DNA of 36,854 bases from Candidatus Blautia excrementipullorum (GTDB lineage: Bacteria > Bacillota > Clostridia > Lachnospirales > Lachnospiraceae), in NCBI GenBank assembly GCA_019118645.1, contig DWYN01000089.1, positions 1 through 36,854 of the forward strand. Direction: 5' to 3'. The translations under genes and the position numbers were made by a program. Numbering within the stretch: the stretch's first letter is position 1; each line of letters starts with the position of its first letter. A model generated the notes under the pieces. It was not told the origin of the DNA. It saw only the letters and a program-made list of their open reading frames with translations, and made no database searches. Below are positions 24,100 to 32,470 of this stretch, piece after piece.

Positions 24100-25182
24100 T
24101 TATGCCTCCGATTTTCTCACTGTATTAGATACAGCAATGACCGCAGCAACTACAATACCGATAATAACAGCAATCTTTCCGTTTGCGGTAGGGCCGTCTG
24201 CGGAAGATGCAAGTCCAAAATTATGTGCAAAAGCAGCTCCTACCATCAGTCCGAAAATTGTCACCGCAGAATCCGTATTTCCCTCGCCTGCAAGAACGAG
24301 CTGGCGAAGAGGGCATCCGCCGAGAAGCACACAGCCAAAGCCTGCCAGGAACATTCCAAGGGCATTCCAGAGACCGTCTGTATGAGCTACCGGCTGGCCG
24401 GCAAATCCCGGGTTAAAATATGCCGTTCCGGTTACAGCTCCAAGGATAAGATTCACCACCAGAGCGCTTACAAGAATTGCAAGAAATCCAAACAGCAGTT
24501 TCCATTCACGGAATAATACTGCGTCACGAATGCCGCCCACCATGCAAAGACGGGTTCTCTGCGCCAGCACCCCTACGATCAGTCCCGCCACAAGAGAAAT
24601 TACAATAGATGCATGAAGAGCTCCCGGGCCTGCTCCCGCTTCACTGAAATGAATAAATGAAGGCGCCGCTACCAGGAGAATCAAAAATACAATCTGAAGA
24701 ACCGGATAAAGCTGTCCCTCCAGTGCCGGCATTTTATAAGAACGTTTCAGCGTGTATCCCTTTTTCAGAAAAACTACTCCGGCCAGTATGCCAAGAGCAA
24801 ATCCGATGAATCCGAAAATAGCGTTTCCGTCTCCTCCTGCAAGTCTCAGAATCATCCGGAACGGGCAGCCTAAAAACATCAGACAGCCAATCATCACAAA
24901 GACACCCAGAATAAATCTTGTTACGGGCGCGGAACCTCCTCTTGGGCGGAATTCCTTTTTTGCCAGTGAAATCGCACAGGCGCCCAGCACAAGGCCGATA
25001 ATCTCAGGTCGAATGTACTGAACTGCAGCTGCATTGTGCAGTCCCAGCGCACCTGAGGTATCTCTCAGAAAACATGCAATACAGAATCCCATGTTTGCCG
25101 GATTGCCGAAAAACACCAGCATTGCCGCAATCAGGCCAATGATAATGCCTGCCGCCGCAATTGTCGTTTTTTCATTTTTCAT
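24100..25182 (-). CDS. yedE: YedE-family membrane transporter, putative selenium transport
   Basis: The YedE/YeeE family moves thiosulfate-like sulfur or, in selenium clusters, a selenium species across the membrane. The 360-residue product is almost entirely hydrophobic with roughly nine to eleven helices. It shows an internal twofold repeat. FCIACFLRD (33-41) corresponds to RLCMVGGIRD (211-220), and LGCPFRMILRLAGGDGNA (104-121) to GGCPLRQLVLAGEGNTD (288-304). The buried cysteines near these loops (Cys34, Cys37, Cys105, Cys213, Cys289) are the likely conduit residues. It is the first gene of a three-gene operon. The selenium rather than sulfur assignment rests on context. Confidence 0.85.
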   Translation of the reverse strand: MKNEKTTIAAAGIIIGLIAAMLVFFGNPANMGFCIACFLRDTSGALGLHNAAAVQYIRPEIIGLVLGACAISLAKKEFRPRGGSAPVTRFILGVFVMIGCLMFLGCPFRMILRLAGGDGNAIFGFIGFALGILAGVVFLKKGYTLKRSYKMPALEGQLYPVLQIVFLILLVAAPSFIHFSEAGAGPGALHASIVISLVAGLIVGVLAQRTRLCMVGGIRDAVLFREWKLLFGFLAILVSALVVNLILGAVTGTAYFNPGFAGQPVAHTDGLWNALGMFLAGFGCVLLGGCPLRQLVLAGEGNTDSAVTIFGLMVGAAFAHNFGLASSADGPTANGKIAVIIGIVVAAVIAVSNTVRKSEA

Positions 25183-25244
25183 TTGTTATTGCCTTCCTTT
25201 CCCTGATACACTCGGATCTCAGCTTCCTGGAATCCGGTATATTT

Positions 25245-25274
25245 ATCATATCATTTTCTTTTTATTTCCACCAA
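25245..25274 (-). promoter_or_regulatory. promoter of the yedE operon
   Basis: Minus strand TTGGTG (25269-25274), 18-base spacer, TATGAT (25245-25250), about 65 bases upstream of the yedE start. The -35 box is 4 bases from a dyad-like sequence that may bind the LysR regulator. Confidence 0.5.
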
Positions 25275-25278
25275 TTAA

Positions 25279-25301
25279 ATATAGGGAAAATTCGCATATA
25301 T
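25279..25301. promoter_or_regulatory. candidate LysR-type operator between divergent selenium-cluster genes
   Basis: ATATAGGGAAAATTCGCATATAT is an imperfect dyad centred at 25290 with outer ATATA/TATAT arms and inner GAA/TTC. It lies between the yedE promoter and the aminotransferase promoter. LysR proteins usually bind T-N11-A dyads near divergent promoters, so the position fits, but the symmetry is weak and the region is AT-rich. Confidence 0.35.
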
Positions 25302-25304
25302 TTA

Positions 25305-25333
25305 TAGATTTTATTTATAAGTAAGCGTATAAT
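25305..25333 (+). promoter_or_regulatory. promoter of the aminotransferase-LysR operon
   Basis: Plus strand TAGATT (25305-25310), 17-base spacer, perfect TATAAT (25328-25333). A GAAAGGAAT ribosome site follows before the ATG at 25367. The weak -35 box is compatible with an activator-dependent promoter. Confidence 0.5.
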
Positions 25334-25366
25334 AAATCACAACAACTTCGAAAGGAATACCCATAT

Positions 25367-26572
25367 ATGAAAAAGATTTATTTCGATCAGGCAAGCACTT
25401 CGTTTCCCAAAGCTCCCGGCGTAGCGGAAGCTGTTTTCCACTATCTTTCCGATTCCGGCGTCAATGTAAACCGCGGCACTTATAACGCCGCCTATTCTGT
25501 AGAAGAAGAAATCTTTGATACAAGAGAGCAGCTTCTGCGTCTGTTTCATTTCACATCAGGAAAAGGAAAAAATGTTATTTTCACTTCCAATATCACCACA
25601 AGCCTGAATTTTCTTCTGAAAGGACTCCTCCGGCCCGGCGATCATGTCCTGGTATCCGCCATGGAGCACAATGCCGTTATGCGTCCTCTTGTGCAGCTTC
25701 AGAAAGCAGGAGTTTCTTTCGATAGAATTCCCTGCGGCCCGGACGGGGCACTTCTCCTCTCTCAGGCAGAGAGTCTCCTGCGCCCGGAAACAAAACTTCT
25801 CGTCTGTCTTCATGCTTCCAATGTCTGCGGCACACTTATGCCGGTACAGGAAATTGGAGATTTCTGCCGGAATCACGGTCTCCTTTTTATTCTGGACACT
25901 GCTCAGACAGCCGGCATTCTCCCCATAGATATGGAAGCGCTTCACATAGACGCACTTGCCTTTACCGGGCACAAGGGGCTCAGAGGGCCCCAGGGAACCG
26001 GAGGATTCCTGATACGTGATGAACTTTCCGCAGAGATGGTTCCGCTTTTGAGCGGAGGTACGGGAAGCGTCTCCCACACAGAGGAAGTCCCGTCTTTTCT
26101 TCCGGATCGTTTTGAACCCGGCACACCGAATATTCCCGGAATTTTAGGACTCCATGCAGCTCTCTCCTGCCTGGAGCAGACTTCTATGGAAGATCTGATC
26201 CGTCATGAGAAGAAACTGACTGAATATTTTCTCAAAGGAATCCAGAAACTGGATCCGGAAGAAAAATATCTCCGTCTGATCGGCAAAAAGACTTCTGAGG
26301 GCCGCTGTGCAGTCGTTTCCCTTCAGACACTGAACATAGATATGGCCAGAGCCGCCTATGAACTGGATTCCCAATACGGCATTATGACAAGAGTTGGCCT
26401 TCACTGTGCGCCAAACGCACACAAAACACTCGGCACATATCCACAGGGAACCATCCGGTTCTCTTTCGGACCGGAAAACACCGTGGAGGAACTGGACGCA
26501 GCCCTTTATGCGCTGGAAAAAATCGCCGGTCCCGATCCGGAAAGAAAGGCAGAGAAAAAATATGGATTTTAA
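25367..26572 (+). CDS. class V aminotransferase, cysteine desulfurase / selenocysteine lyase type
   Basis: These PLP enzymes remove sulfur from cysteine or selenium from selenocysteine as an enzyme-bound persulfide or selenide. The 401-residue product begins with FDQASTSFPK. It has the PLP-phosphate region SNITTSLNFL (74-83), the PLP-binding Lys203 in TGHKGLRGPQGTGG (200-213) and the catalytic Cys347 in GLHCAP. Length and motifs fit the family found next to YedE and TusA-like genes. Its divergent position against yedE suggests it hands selenium or sulfur to the TusA-like and DUF3343 carriers. It overlaps the LysR gene by 11 bases. Confidence 0.88.
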   Translation: MKKIYFDQASTSFPKAPGVAEAVFHYLSDSGVNVNRGTYNAAYSVEEEIFDTREQLLRLFHFTSGKGKNVIFTSNITTSLNFLLKGLLRPGDHVLVSAMEHNAVMRPLVQLQKAGVSFDRIPCGPDGALLLSQAESLLRPETKLLVCLHASNVCGTLMPVQEIGDFCRNHGLLFILDTAQTAGILPIDMEALHIDALAFTGHKGLRGPQGTGGFLIRDELSAEMVPLLSGGTGSVSHTEEVPSFLPDRFEPGTPNIPGILGLHAALSCLEQTSMEDLIRHEKKLTEYFLKGIQKLDPEEKYLRLIGKKTSEGRCAVVSLQTLNIDMARAAYELDSQYGIMTRVGLHCAPNAHKTLGTYPQGTIRFSFGPENTVEELDAALYALEKIAGPDPERKAEKKYGF

Positions 26573-27461
26573 GCAGCTGGAAGCTTTTGTGGCTGTGGTA
26601 GATTACGGAAGCTTTTCAGAAGCAGCCCGCCGTTTGTACCTTACACAGCCCACCATCAGTTCGCATATACGGGCTTTAGAAAAAGAACTCAGTGTAAAAC
26701 TGATCATAAGAACCACCAAAAAAATTACAGTTACCGCCAAAGGGTACCAGCTTTACGACAGCGCTGCCCGAATGCTCCATATCCGCGATAATCTTCTGGA
26801 AGATTTCACGGAATCCCGAAAGAGAATGATAGACCTGGGCGTTTCCACCATACCCTCCTCCTACCTTCTGCCCGAACTTCTGGCGTCCTTCGGAAAACAG
26901 TGCCCGGACGTCTATTTTCACGCTCTTCAGTCGGACAGCGCAGGGGCAATCGAAAAAGTGCTGGACGGCAGTGTAGATCTCAGCCTGGTAGGACAGAATA
27001 CCGGTGATGAGACCTGCCGTTTTATTCCCTTCTGCCAGGATCATCTGGTAATTGCCGCTCCTGTTACCGCACATTATCTGAGTATGACCGAAAAAAAAGT
27101 TACTTTTCAGGATTTTCTGAAGGATCCCATGATCATCCGCGAAAAAGGATCCGGCACGAAAAAAGAGATGGATCTTTTTCTGGAAAAAATCGGAATCTCC
27201 CCTTCTGAACTTAATGTAGTCGCCCGGATGAACGATCTTGAGAGCATCAAGCAGTCCATTGTCAACGGGCTGGGAATTTCCGTCCTTTCCGCCCGCTCTG
27301 CGGCGGATCTGGAAAAAACGAATCAGCTGCTGCTCTTTCCTCTGGACGAAATGGTTCACAACCGCAGCTTCTATATTGTTTACAGTAAAAACAGGATTTT
27401 GAAGCCTCATGTGCGGAGGTTCATCCGCTTTGTACAGGATTTTTATAAAGAACAGGAATAA
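26562..27461 (+). CDS. LysR family transcriptional regulator
   Basis: The 299-residue product has an N-terminal winged helix-turn-helix (residues 1-60: MDFKQLEAFVAVVDYGSFSEAA, then LTQPTISSHIRALE) and a C-terminal periplasmic-binding-like effector domain. The ATG at 26562 is chosen because the LysR family starts a few residues before the helix-turn-helix; AAAGGCAGAG lies upstream. A longer open frame from 26394 is only the overlap with the previous gene. It probably regulates the divergent selenium-cluster promoters in response to a selenium or sulfur metabolite. No clear terminator follows. Confidence 0.9.
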   Translation: MDFKQLEAFVAVVDYGSFSEAARRLYLTQPTISSHIRALEKELSVKLIIRTTKKITVTAKGYQLYDSAARMLHIRDNLLEDFTESRKRMIDLGVSTIPSSYLLPELLASFGKQCPDVYFHALQSDSAGAIEKVLDGSVDLSLVGQNTGDETCRFIPFCQDHLVIAAPVTAHYLSMTEKKVTFQDFLKDPMIIREKGSGTKKEMDLFLEKIGISPSELNVVARMNDLESIKQSIVNGLGISVLSARSAADLEKTNQLLLFPLDEMVHNRSFYIVYSKNRILKPHVRRFIRFVQDFYKEQE

Positions 27462-27478
27462 ACTCTTTCAAAACTGTT

Positions 27479-27496
27479 AGATTTCTGAAAGAATCT
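27479..27496 (+). repeat. inverted repeat upstream of the ABC transporter operon
   Basis: AGATT (27479-27483) and AATCT (27492-27496) are separated by TTCTGAAAG-type spacer sequence. The repeat lies about 50 bases before the ABC ATPase start. Its place fits an operator for the convergently encoded response regulator, but the arms are only 5 bp. No strong -35/-10 pair was found in this gap. Confidence 0.3.
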
Positions 27497-27545
27497 AGAA
27501 AGCGTCCAATAGTAAAATAAAAAGAAAAAACAGGAGGATGCCAGT

Positions 27546-28292
27546 GTGAAAGTATTGAAGACTACAGCTTTGAAAAAATATTACGGGCAGGGACCCGGCC
27601 AGGTAAAGGCTCTGGACGGAGTTGATCTTGAAGTGGAAAAAGGAGAATTCACAGCAATTGTGGGAACCTCGGGGTCCGGAAAATCCACCCTGCTGCACAT
27701 GTTGGGCGGGCTGGATTATCCTACGTCCGGCAAAGTGGAAGTCGACGGCATCGATATTTTCAGTCTGAAAAAAGATGCGCTCTGTATCTTCCGCAGAAGA
27801 AAAATCGGCTTTGTGTTTCAGAGTTACAATCTTGTTCCCGTTCTGAATGTATATGAAAACATTGTTCTTCCAGTTCAGCTTGACGGGCGCGAACCGGATG
27901 AATCTTATATCCGGAATGTAATCCGGTTACTGGGGCTGGAAGAAAAGCTCAACAGCCTTCCCTCTCAGCTTTCCGGCGGACAGCAGCAGCGAGTGGCCAT
28001 TGCCAGGGCTCTGGCCGCTCAGCCTGCCATTCTTCTTGCCGATGAGCCAACGGGAAATCTCGATTCCGCCACCAGCCAGGATGTGCTTGGTCTATTGAAG
28101 GTATCGGGGGAACGCTTTGGGCAGACGATTGTCATGATCACTCACAATGAAGAAATCGCTCAGCTTGCAGACCGTATCATACGGATTGAGGACGGAAAGA
28201 TCATTTCCGGCCATACTTCAGCCTCTTCCGGATTTCTCTCCGGCGGAAAACGCACTGAGTCTCGCAGCAAAGGCGGTGTATATTATGGCTAA
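27546..28292 (+). CDS. ABC transporter ATP-binding protein (MacB/LolD/BceA type)
   Basis: This subunit hydrolyses ATP to drive an FtsX-type permease. The 248-residue product has Walker A GTSGSGKST (40-48), the Q-loop in FQSYNLVPVLNVYENI (91-106), signature LSGGQQQR (142-149) and Walker B ILLADEPTG (162-170), followed by an H-loop in MITHNE. The pattern FQ(S)xNL(V/L)P and ENI is typical of ATPases paired with MacB/BceB-type permeases. The start codon is GTG at 27546, with AGGAGG ending 8 bases upstream. A short low-complexity Ser/Gly-rich tail follows. It overlaps the permease gene by 8 bases. Confidence 0.94.
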   Translation: MKVLKTTALKKYYGQGPGQVKALDGVDLEVEKGEFTAIVGTSGSGKSTLLHMLGGLDYPTSGKVEVDGIDIFSLKKDALCIFRRRKIGFVFQSYNLVPVLNVYENIVLPVQLDGREPDESYIRNVIRLLGLEEKLNSLPSQLSGGQQQRVAIARALAAQPAILLADEPTGNLDSATSQDVLGLLKVSGERFGQTIVMITHNEEIAQLADRIIRIEDGKIISGHTSASSGFLSGGKRTESRSKGGVYYG

Positions 28293-30864
28293 TGTAAAAA
28301 ACAGAAAAATCGTCACAAAAATCGCCATGCGTTCCATGAAGTCCCGCAAAACCCGTAATCTGATCGCGGTTCTGGCCATAGCGCTTACGGCTCTTCTTTT
28401 TACCTCTTTATTTACTATTGGGGGAAGCATCATTCAGAAACTTGAAGAAGCCACTATGCGCCAGGTAGGTACCAGCTATCATGGGGGCTATAAGTATCTT
28501 ACCTGGGAGCAATATGAAAAACTGGAAAAGGATCCCGCTGTGCAGGATCTCTCTTTTAGAATTGCTGTGTCCTCCGCCGATAATCCGGAGCTTCTCAAAG
28601 TTCCCACTGAAATCGGATATTATGAAGATGAAAATGCGAAGCACAGCTTCTGTTATCCTGCAGAAGGCCATATGCCCCGGGAAAAATATGAGATTACAGC
28701 CAGCAGTCTGACTCTGGAAGCACTTGGAATTCCCTGCGAAGTCGGTCAGAAAGTGACTCTGGACTTTACTGTACACGGGAAAAAATATCAGCAGGAATTT
28801 ATTCTTTCCGGATGGTATGAGGGAGATCCCATTATGGCGGTACAGCCCTTATGCGTCTCAAAGGAATACGCGGAGGAAGTGGCTCCCATGCCTTCCTACT
28901 CTTTTCAGGAAGGAAGCGGCACAACGGATGACATTGCCGGAAGGCTGATGGCCGAATTCAATTTCCGCAGTTCCTTCAATATTGAAGGAAAAATGGAAAA
29001 ACTGACTGCCCGCCTGGGATTTGAGAATATTCCGGACGGAGTAAACTGGGCTTATATGTCCAGTTCCTTTGATCCCGAAACAGCCGTTGGAATTCTGGTT
29101 TTTCTGGCAGTCATCATGCTGTCCGGCTATCTGATCATCTATAATATATTTTATATCAATGTATACGAAGATATACGGTTCTACGGGCTTTTAAAAACCA
29201 TCGGAACCACCGGCCGCCAGCTTCGCCGTATGGTTCGGCGTCAGGCATGGATGCTGTCTCTTGTCGGGATTCCCATAGGGCTGATTCTGGGATGGATTAC
29301 CGGGCGGCTGCTGCTTCCACAGATTTTAAAAAACCTCACCATTTACGATACCGTAAATTATAAGGCCTCTATGGATCTCCGGATTTTCATAGGCGCGGCC
29401 CTTTTTTCCCTAGTGACTGTTTATATCAGCTGTGTCCGTCCCTGCCGCATAGCTGCCAGGGTTTCCCCGGTGGAAGCTGCCCGCTACACCGAAGGTCAGG
29501 AAAAAGCCGGAAGAAATCGCAGAAAAAAAGAGCATACAAAGAAGACAAAAAAAATCACCATGGCAGCCTTTGCCATAGCCAATTTAAAGCGCAGCCGAAA
29601 AAAAGCAGCTGTCGTAATTCTGTCCCTTTCCCTGAGCCTGATTATTCTGAATAGTGTTTACACACTGGTAACCGGTTTCCACATGGAGGCTTATGTTTCC
29701 CGTATGTCCATCAGCGATTTTTATGTCACGGACGCCACGGTGGACAACACCTCCTCTTCCTCCCGCAATACAGCAGATGTACCGGAAGACTTTCTGGAGG
29801 AGCTTAAAGCGCAGCCTGACGTAACTGAAACGGGAAACGTATATTTTCAGAGTCTGTGGCTTACTTTTACAGACGAAGAATATCAGCGGTTTCGGGAACG
29901 TATCTGGAGCCGGACAGAGGAATTGTTTGCCCACTGGCTCAAGACCATCCCGGAAATAGAAGAAGAGCTGCAGAAATATCAGGAGGCACTCTCTCTGGAC
30001 GGAAAAATTTACGGAATTGAAGAGCTGATTTTTCAGAATCTGGAATTAAGCGAAGGGGAACTTGACTGGGAAAAATTTCAGTCCGGAAATTACATCATTA
30101 TAAATTCTATGGAATACAGCGATAAAAAAAGCCCTGTGAACTTTTACGATCCGGGAGAAAGCATTACTCTTACAAATGAAAACGGCGAAACAAAAACCTA
30201 CCAGGTAATGGCAGTCGCTTCTATGCCTTATGCCGCTGAGCTTCAGTCCTACGGGCTGATAGATCTGACTTATATCCTTCCTGTGGAAGAATTCAACTGG
30301 TACTGCGGCCCGCAGCAGCCCATGAAGACATTCTTCAACGTTCGGGAAGGAAGTGAGAAAGAAATGGCAGAATGGGTTGCCGACTACTGCTCACAAACTG
30401 CTCCGAATCTGACATACACTTCCAGAGAAACAATTATTGCAGAATTTTCCTCTATGAAATGGATGATCACCGCAGTAGGAAGCCTTCTTTCTTTTATTCT
30501 GGCTCTTATCGGCGTCCTGAATTTTATCAATACAATCATTACCAGCATTCTCTCCCGGCGCCGGGAATTCGCCATGATCGAAGCTGTGGGCATGACAGGA
30601 AAGCAGCTCCGCCATATGCTGATTTTTGAAGGCCTTTATTATGCTTTATATACCTTAATAGTCACAGTACTCCTGGGTTCTCTTCTCAGTCTTACAATAA
30701 TGAGGAGTATACAGAGCAGTCTTTCATACTTTCAGTGGCATTTTACCGTCCTCCCGCTGCTTCTCTGTCTGCCCCCGCTGTTTCTGACAGTCTGGGCAGT
30801 CCCTCTGCTTTCCTACCGGAAAATATGCCGAGAAAGCGTTGTAGACAGAATCAGGACCTTCTAG
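28285..30864 (+). CDS. FtsX-type ABC transporter permease
   Basis: The 859-residue product has one helix near the N terminus (about 25-48) and a large extracellular domain (about 49-262). Three helices follow (about 266-290, 322-342, 364-384), then a fifth helix (438-462), a second large extracellular domain (463-722) and three final helices (725-750, 782-806, 817-841). This is a duplicated FtsX arrangement. Such permeases work by mechanotransmission rather than classical transport, in peptide resistance or lipoprotein extraction. The ATG at 28285 overlaps the ATPase stop. The gene ends 22 bases from the convergent histidine kinase gene. The substrate is unknown, and a peptide antibiotic is the best guess from context. 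Confidence 0.88.
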   Translation: MANVKNRKIVTKIAMRSMKSRKTRNLIAVLAIALTALLFTSLFTIGGSIIQKLEEATMRQVGTSYHGGYKYLTWEQYEKLEKDPAVQDLSFRIAVSSADNPELLKVPTEIGYYEDENAKHSFCYPAEGHMPREKYEITASSLTLEALGIPCEVGQKVTLDFTVHGKKYQQEFILSGWYEGDPIMAVQPLCVSKEYAEEVAPMPSYSFQEGSGTTDDIAGRLMAEFNFRSSFNIEGKMEKLTARLGFENIPDGVNWAYMSSSFDPETAVGILVFLAVIMLSGYLIIYNIFYINVYEDIRFYGLLKTIGTTGRQLRRMVRRQAWMLSLVGIPIGLILGWITGRLLLPQILKNLTIYDTVNYKASMDLRIFIGAALFSLVTVYISCVRPCRIAARVSPVEAARYTEGQEKAGRNRRKKEHTKKTKKITMAAFAIANLKRSRKKAAVVILSLSLSLIILNSVYTLVTGFHMEAYVSRMSISDFYVTDATVDNTSSSSRNTADVPEDFLEELKAQPDVTETGNVYFQSLWLTFTDEEYQRFRERIWSRTEELFAHWLKTIPEIEEELQKYQEALSLDGKIYGIEELIFQNLELSEGELDWEKFQSGNYIIINSMEYSDKKSPVNFYDPGESITLTNENGETKTYQVMAVASMPYAAELQSYGLIDLTYILPVEEFNWYCGPQQPMKTFFNVREGSEKEMAEWVADYCSQTAPNLTYTSRETIIAEFSSMKWMITAVGSLLSFILALIGVLNFINTIITSILSRRREFAMIEAVGMTGKQLRHMLIFEGLYYALYTLIVTVLLGSLLSLTIMRSIQSSLSYFQWHFTVLPLLLCLPPLFLTVWAVPLLSYRKICRESVVDRIRTF

Positions 30865-30886
30865 CAGCCGCCTGTATAGGAAGTCC

Positions 30887-31732
30887 TCATGTTTTTCTCA
30901 GAAACATCCGGAAAGTACTGCCGGCTCCTTCCCGGGATTCTACCTTAATATACCCGTTTTCCTTTTTCAGGATTTCCCGTGCCAGGTACAGCCCAAGGCC
31001 TACGCCCTCTTCCTGCTGCACGGCTTCCGCTCGATAAAAACGGCCAAAAATTCTGGGGATTTCCTCTTCGGGAATCCCCATCCCCTGGTCCGTCACAGAA
31101 ATATCCACATAGAGCTCATATTCCCTGGCCGATAAAAAAATTTCAGAACCCCTTGGACTGTATTTCACAGCATTATCCAGGAGATTGTAAAGCGCCTCCG
31201 AGGTCCATTTTTTGTCATAGCTTGCGCTTATCTTCTGCGGGCAGTCTATGTTCACATGAATCTCTCTGGCCAGGGCTTTCGGAAGAATCTCCTGCCTCGC
31301 GTTCTCCATCAGGCCGCATATCTCCTGCACGGACGGCTGCAGCATAAGAATGTTGCTTTCCAGTCGGGACATCTTCGTCAGAGACTGAATCAGAAATTCC
31401 AGGCGTTCCGTCTGGCTGACAATCTGTCTTGCCAGAGCGGCTTCCGCCTCCCCTCCGGAAGCTTTCAGGCGCTCTTCCAGAAGTTCTCCATACAGCCGGA
31501 TGTTGGAAAGCGGTGTCCTGGTCTGGTGAGAGATATCCGAAATCAGTCCTTGAATATTCTCTTTTTCTCTCTCCAGCGACTGTCTGGAAATACTTGAATT
31601 CTCAAGAAACTGTCTCCACCGGCATTCCAGTCTGGAAAGCCGGCTTTCATTGTACCCCGACTCCCGGAAATTTCCCTGTATGCCGTCCTCCAGCATCTGC
31701 TCCAGCCGCTTGATTGTTCTGTTTCTAAACAT
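30887..31732 (-). CDS. sensor histidine kinase lacking membrane segments
   Basis: The 281-residue product has a short coiled N terminus (1-65) and a HisKA domain with phospho-acceptor His69 in SDISHQTRTPLSN. An ATPase domain follows with N box LYNLLDNAVKYSP, G1 DQGMGIP and G2 GVGLGLYLA. There is no hydrophobic stretch long enough to cross the membrane, although family members in transporter-linked systems normally have two helices. The signal must therefore come from a cytosolic ligand or a partner protein, such as the adjacent ABC permease. It overlaps the response regulator by 8 bases. Confidence 0.9.
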   Translation of the reverse strand: MFRNRTIKRLEQMLEDGIQGNFRESGYNESRLSRLECRWRQFLENSSISRQSLEREKENIQGLISDISHQTRTPLSNIRLYGELLEERLKASGGEAEAALARQIVSQTERLEFLIQSLTKMSRLESNILMLQPSVQEICGLMENARQEILPKALAREIHVNIDCPQKISASYDKKWTSEALYNLLDNAVKYSPRGSEIFLSAREYELYVDISVTDQGMGIPEEEIPRIFGRFYRAEAVQQEEGVGLGLYLAREILKKENGYIKVESREGAGSTFRMFLRKT

Positions 31733-32414
31733 CCTGCCGCTCCCTCAGAAACACATACCCCTGTCCATAAACAGTCTGAATATACCGGGGATTTTTCATA
31801 TCATCCTCCAGCTTTCTCCGCAGACGGTTCATCGTAACAGACAAAGCGTTCTCGTCTACAAATTCCGCCCCCTGCGTCCAAAGGCGGTCAATAAGCAGCT
31901 CCCTTGTCAATGTCTGCCCCCGGTTGGAAACCAGAAGTCTCAGAAGCTTCTGCTCATTTCTGCTGAGAGTCAGTTCGCGGTTTTTCTTATAAAATATCAT
32001 TTTTTCAAAATCAAGTATCAGATCTCCGATCTCATACCGCTCGGTTTTCCCCCCGGCTCTGTATCTTCGCTTCAGAGCGTCAATTCTTGCACGGAGCACA
32101 GCCAGGCTGAAAGGCTTTGTCACATAATCATCCGCTCCCAAAGACAAACCGGTGACCTGATCGATTTCCATATCGTTAGCCGTCAGAAGCAGCACCGGAA
32201 TATTCGATGTGCTGCGAATTTCTTTTAAAACATCATATCCGCTTCCATCACCTAAGTTCACATCCAGAATTGCCAGATCCACCTGGCCTTCCCGGAATTT
32301 TTTCTTTGCCTCCCGGACTGTATAGCAGGAAATAAAGTTATCTCCGGAATTGCTGAACGCCAGGGCAATTCCGTGGTTCAGGGCAATATCGTCTTCTACA
32401 ATCATGAGGTTCAT
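31725..32414 (-). CDS. OmpR/PhoB-type response regulator
   Basis: The 229-residue product has a receiver domain with acidic Glu7/Asp8/Asp9, phospho-acceptor Asp51 (LAILDVNLGDGSGYD) and a KPFSLAVL switch. It ends with a winged-helix domain containing LSRNEQKLLRLL and VTMNRLRRKLEDD. The ATG at 32414 is preferred over one 21 bases upstream because AGAGGAAG is correctly placed before it. It overlaps the kinase gene and is cotranscribed with it. It likely controls the convergent ABC operon at 27546-30864. Confidence 0.92.
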   Translation of the reverse strand: MNLMIVEDDIALNHGIALAFSNSGDNFISCYTVREAKKKFREGQVDLAILDVNLGDGSGYDVLKEIRSTSNIPVLLLTANDMEIDQVTGLSLGADDYVTKPFSLAVLRARIDALKRRYRAGGKTERYEIGDLILDFEKMIFYKKNRELTLSRNEQKLLRLLVSNRGQTLTRELLIDRLWTQGAEFVDENALSVTMNRLRRKLEDDMKNPRYIQTVYGQGYVFLRERQDV

Positions 32415-32470
32415 AAAATATACTTCCTCTTTCAATCGGCTCTGTGGCCAAAATCAGACGTGCCGTCCGG

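Noticed and set aside
26676..27410. Minus-strand open frame of 244 codons inside the LysR gene
   Set aside because: It is antisense to the LysR regulator, Phe/Gly-rich and without motifs.
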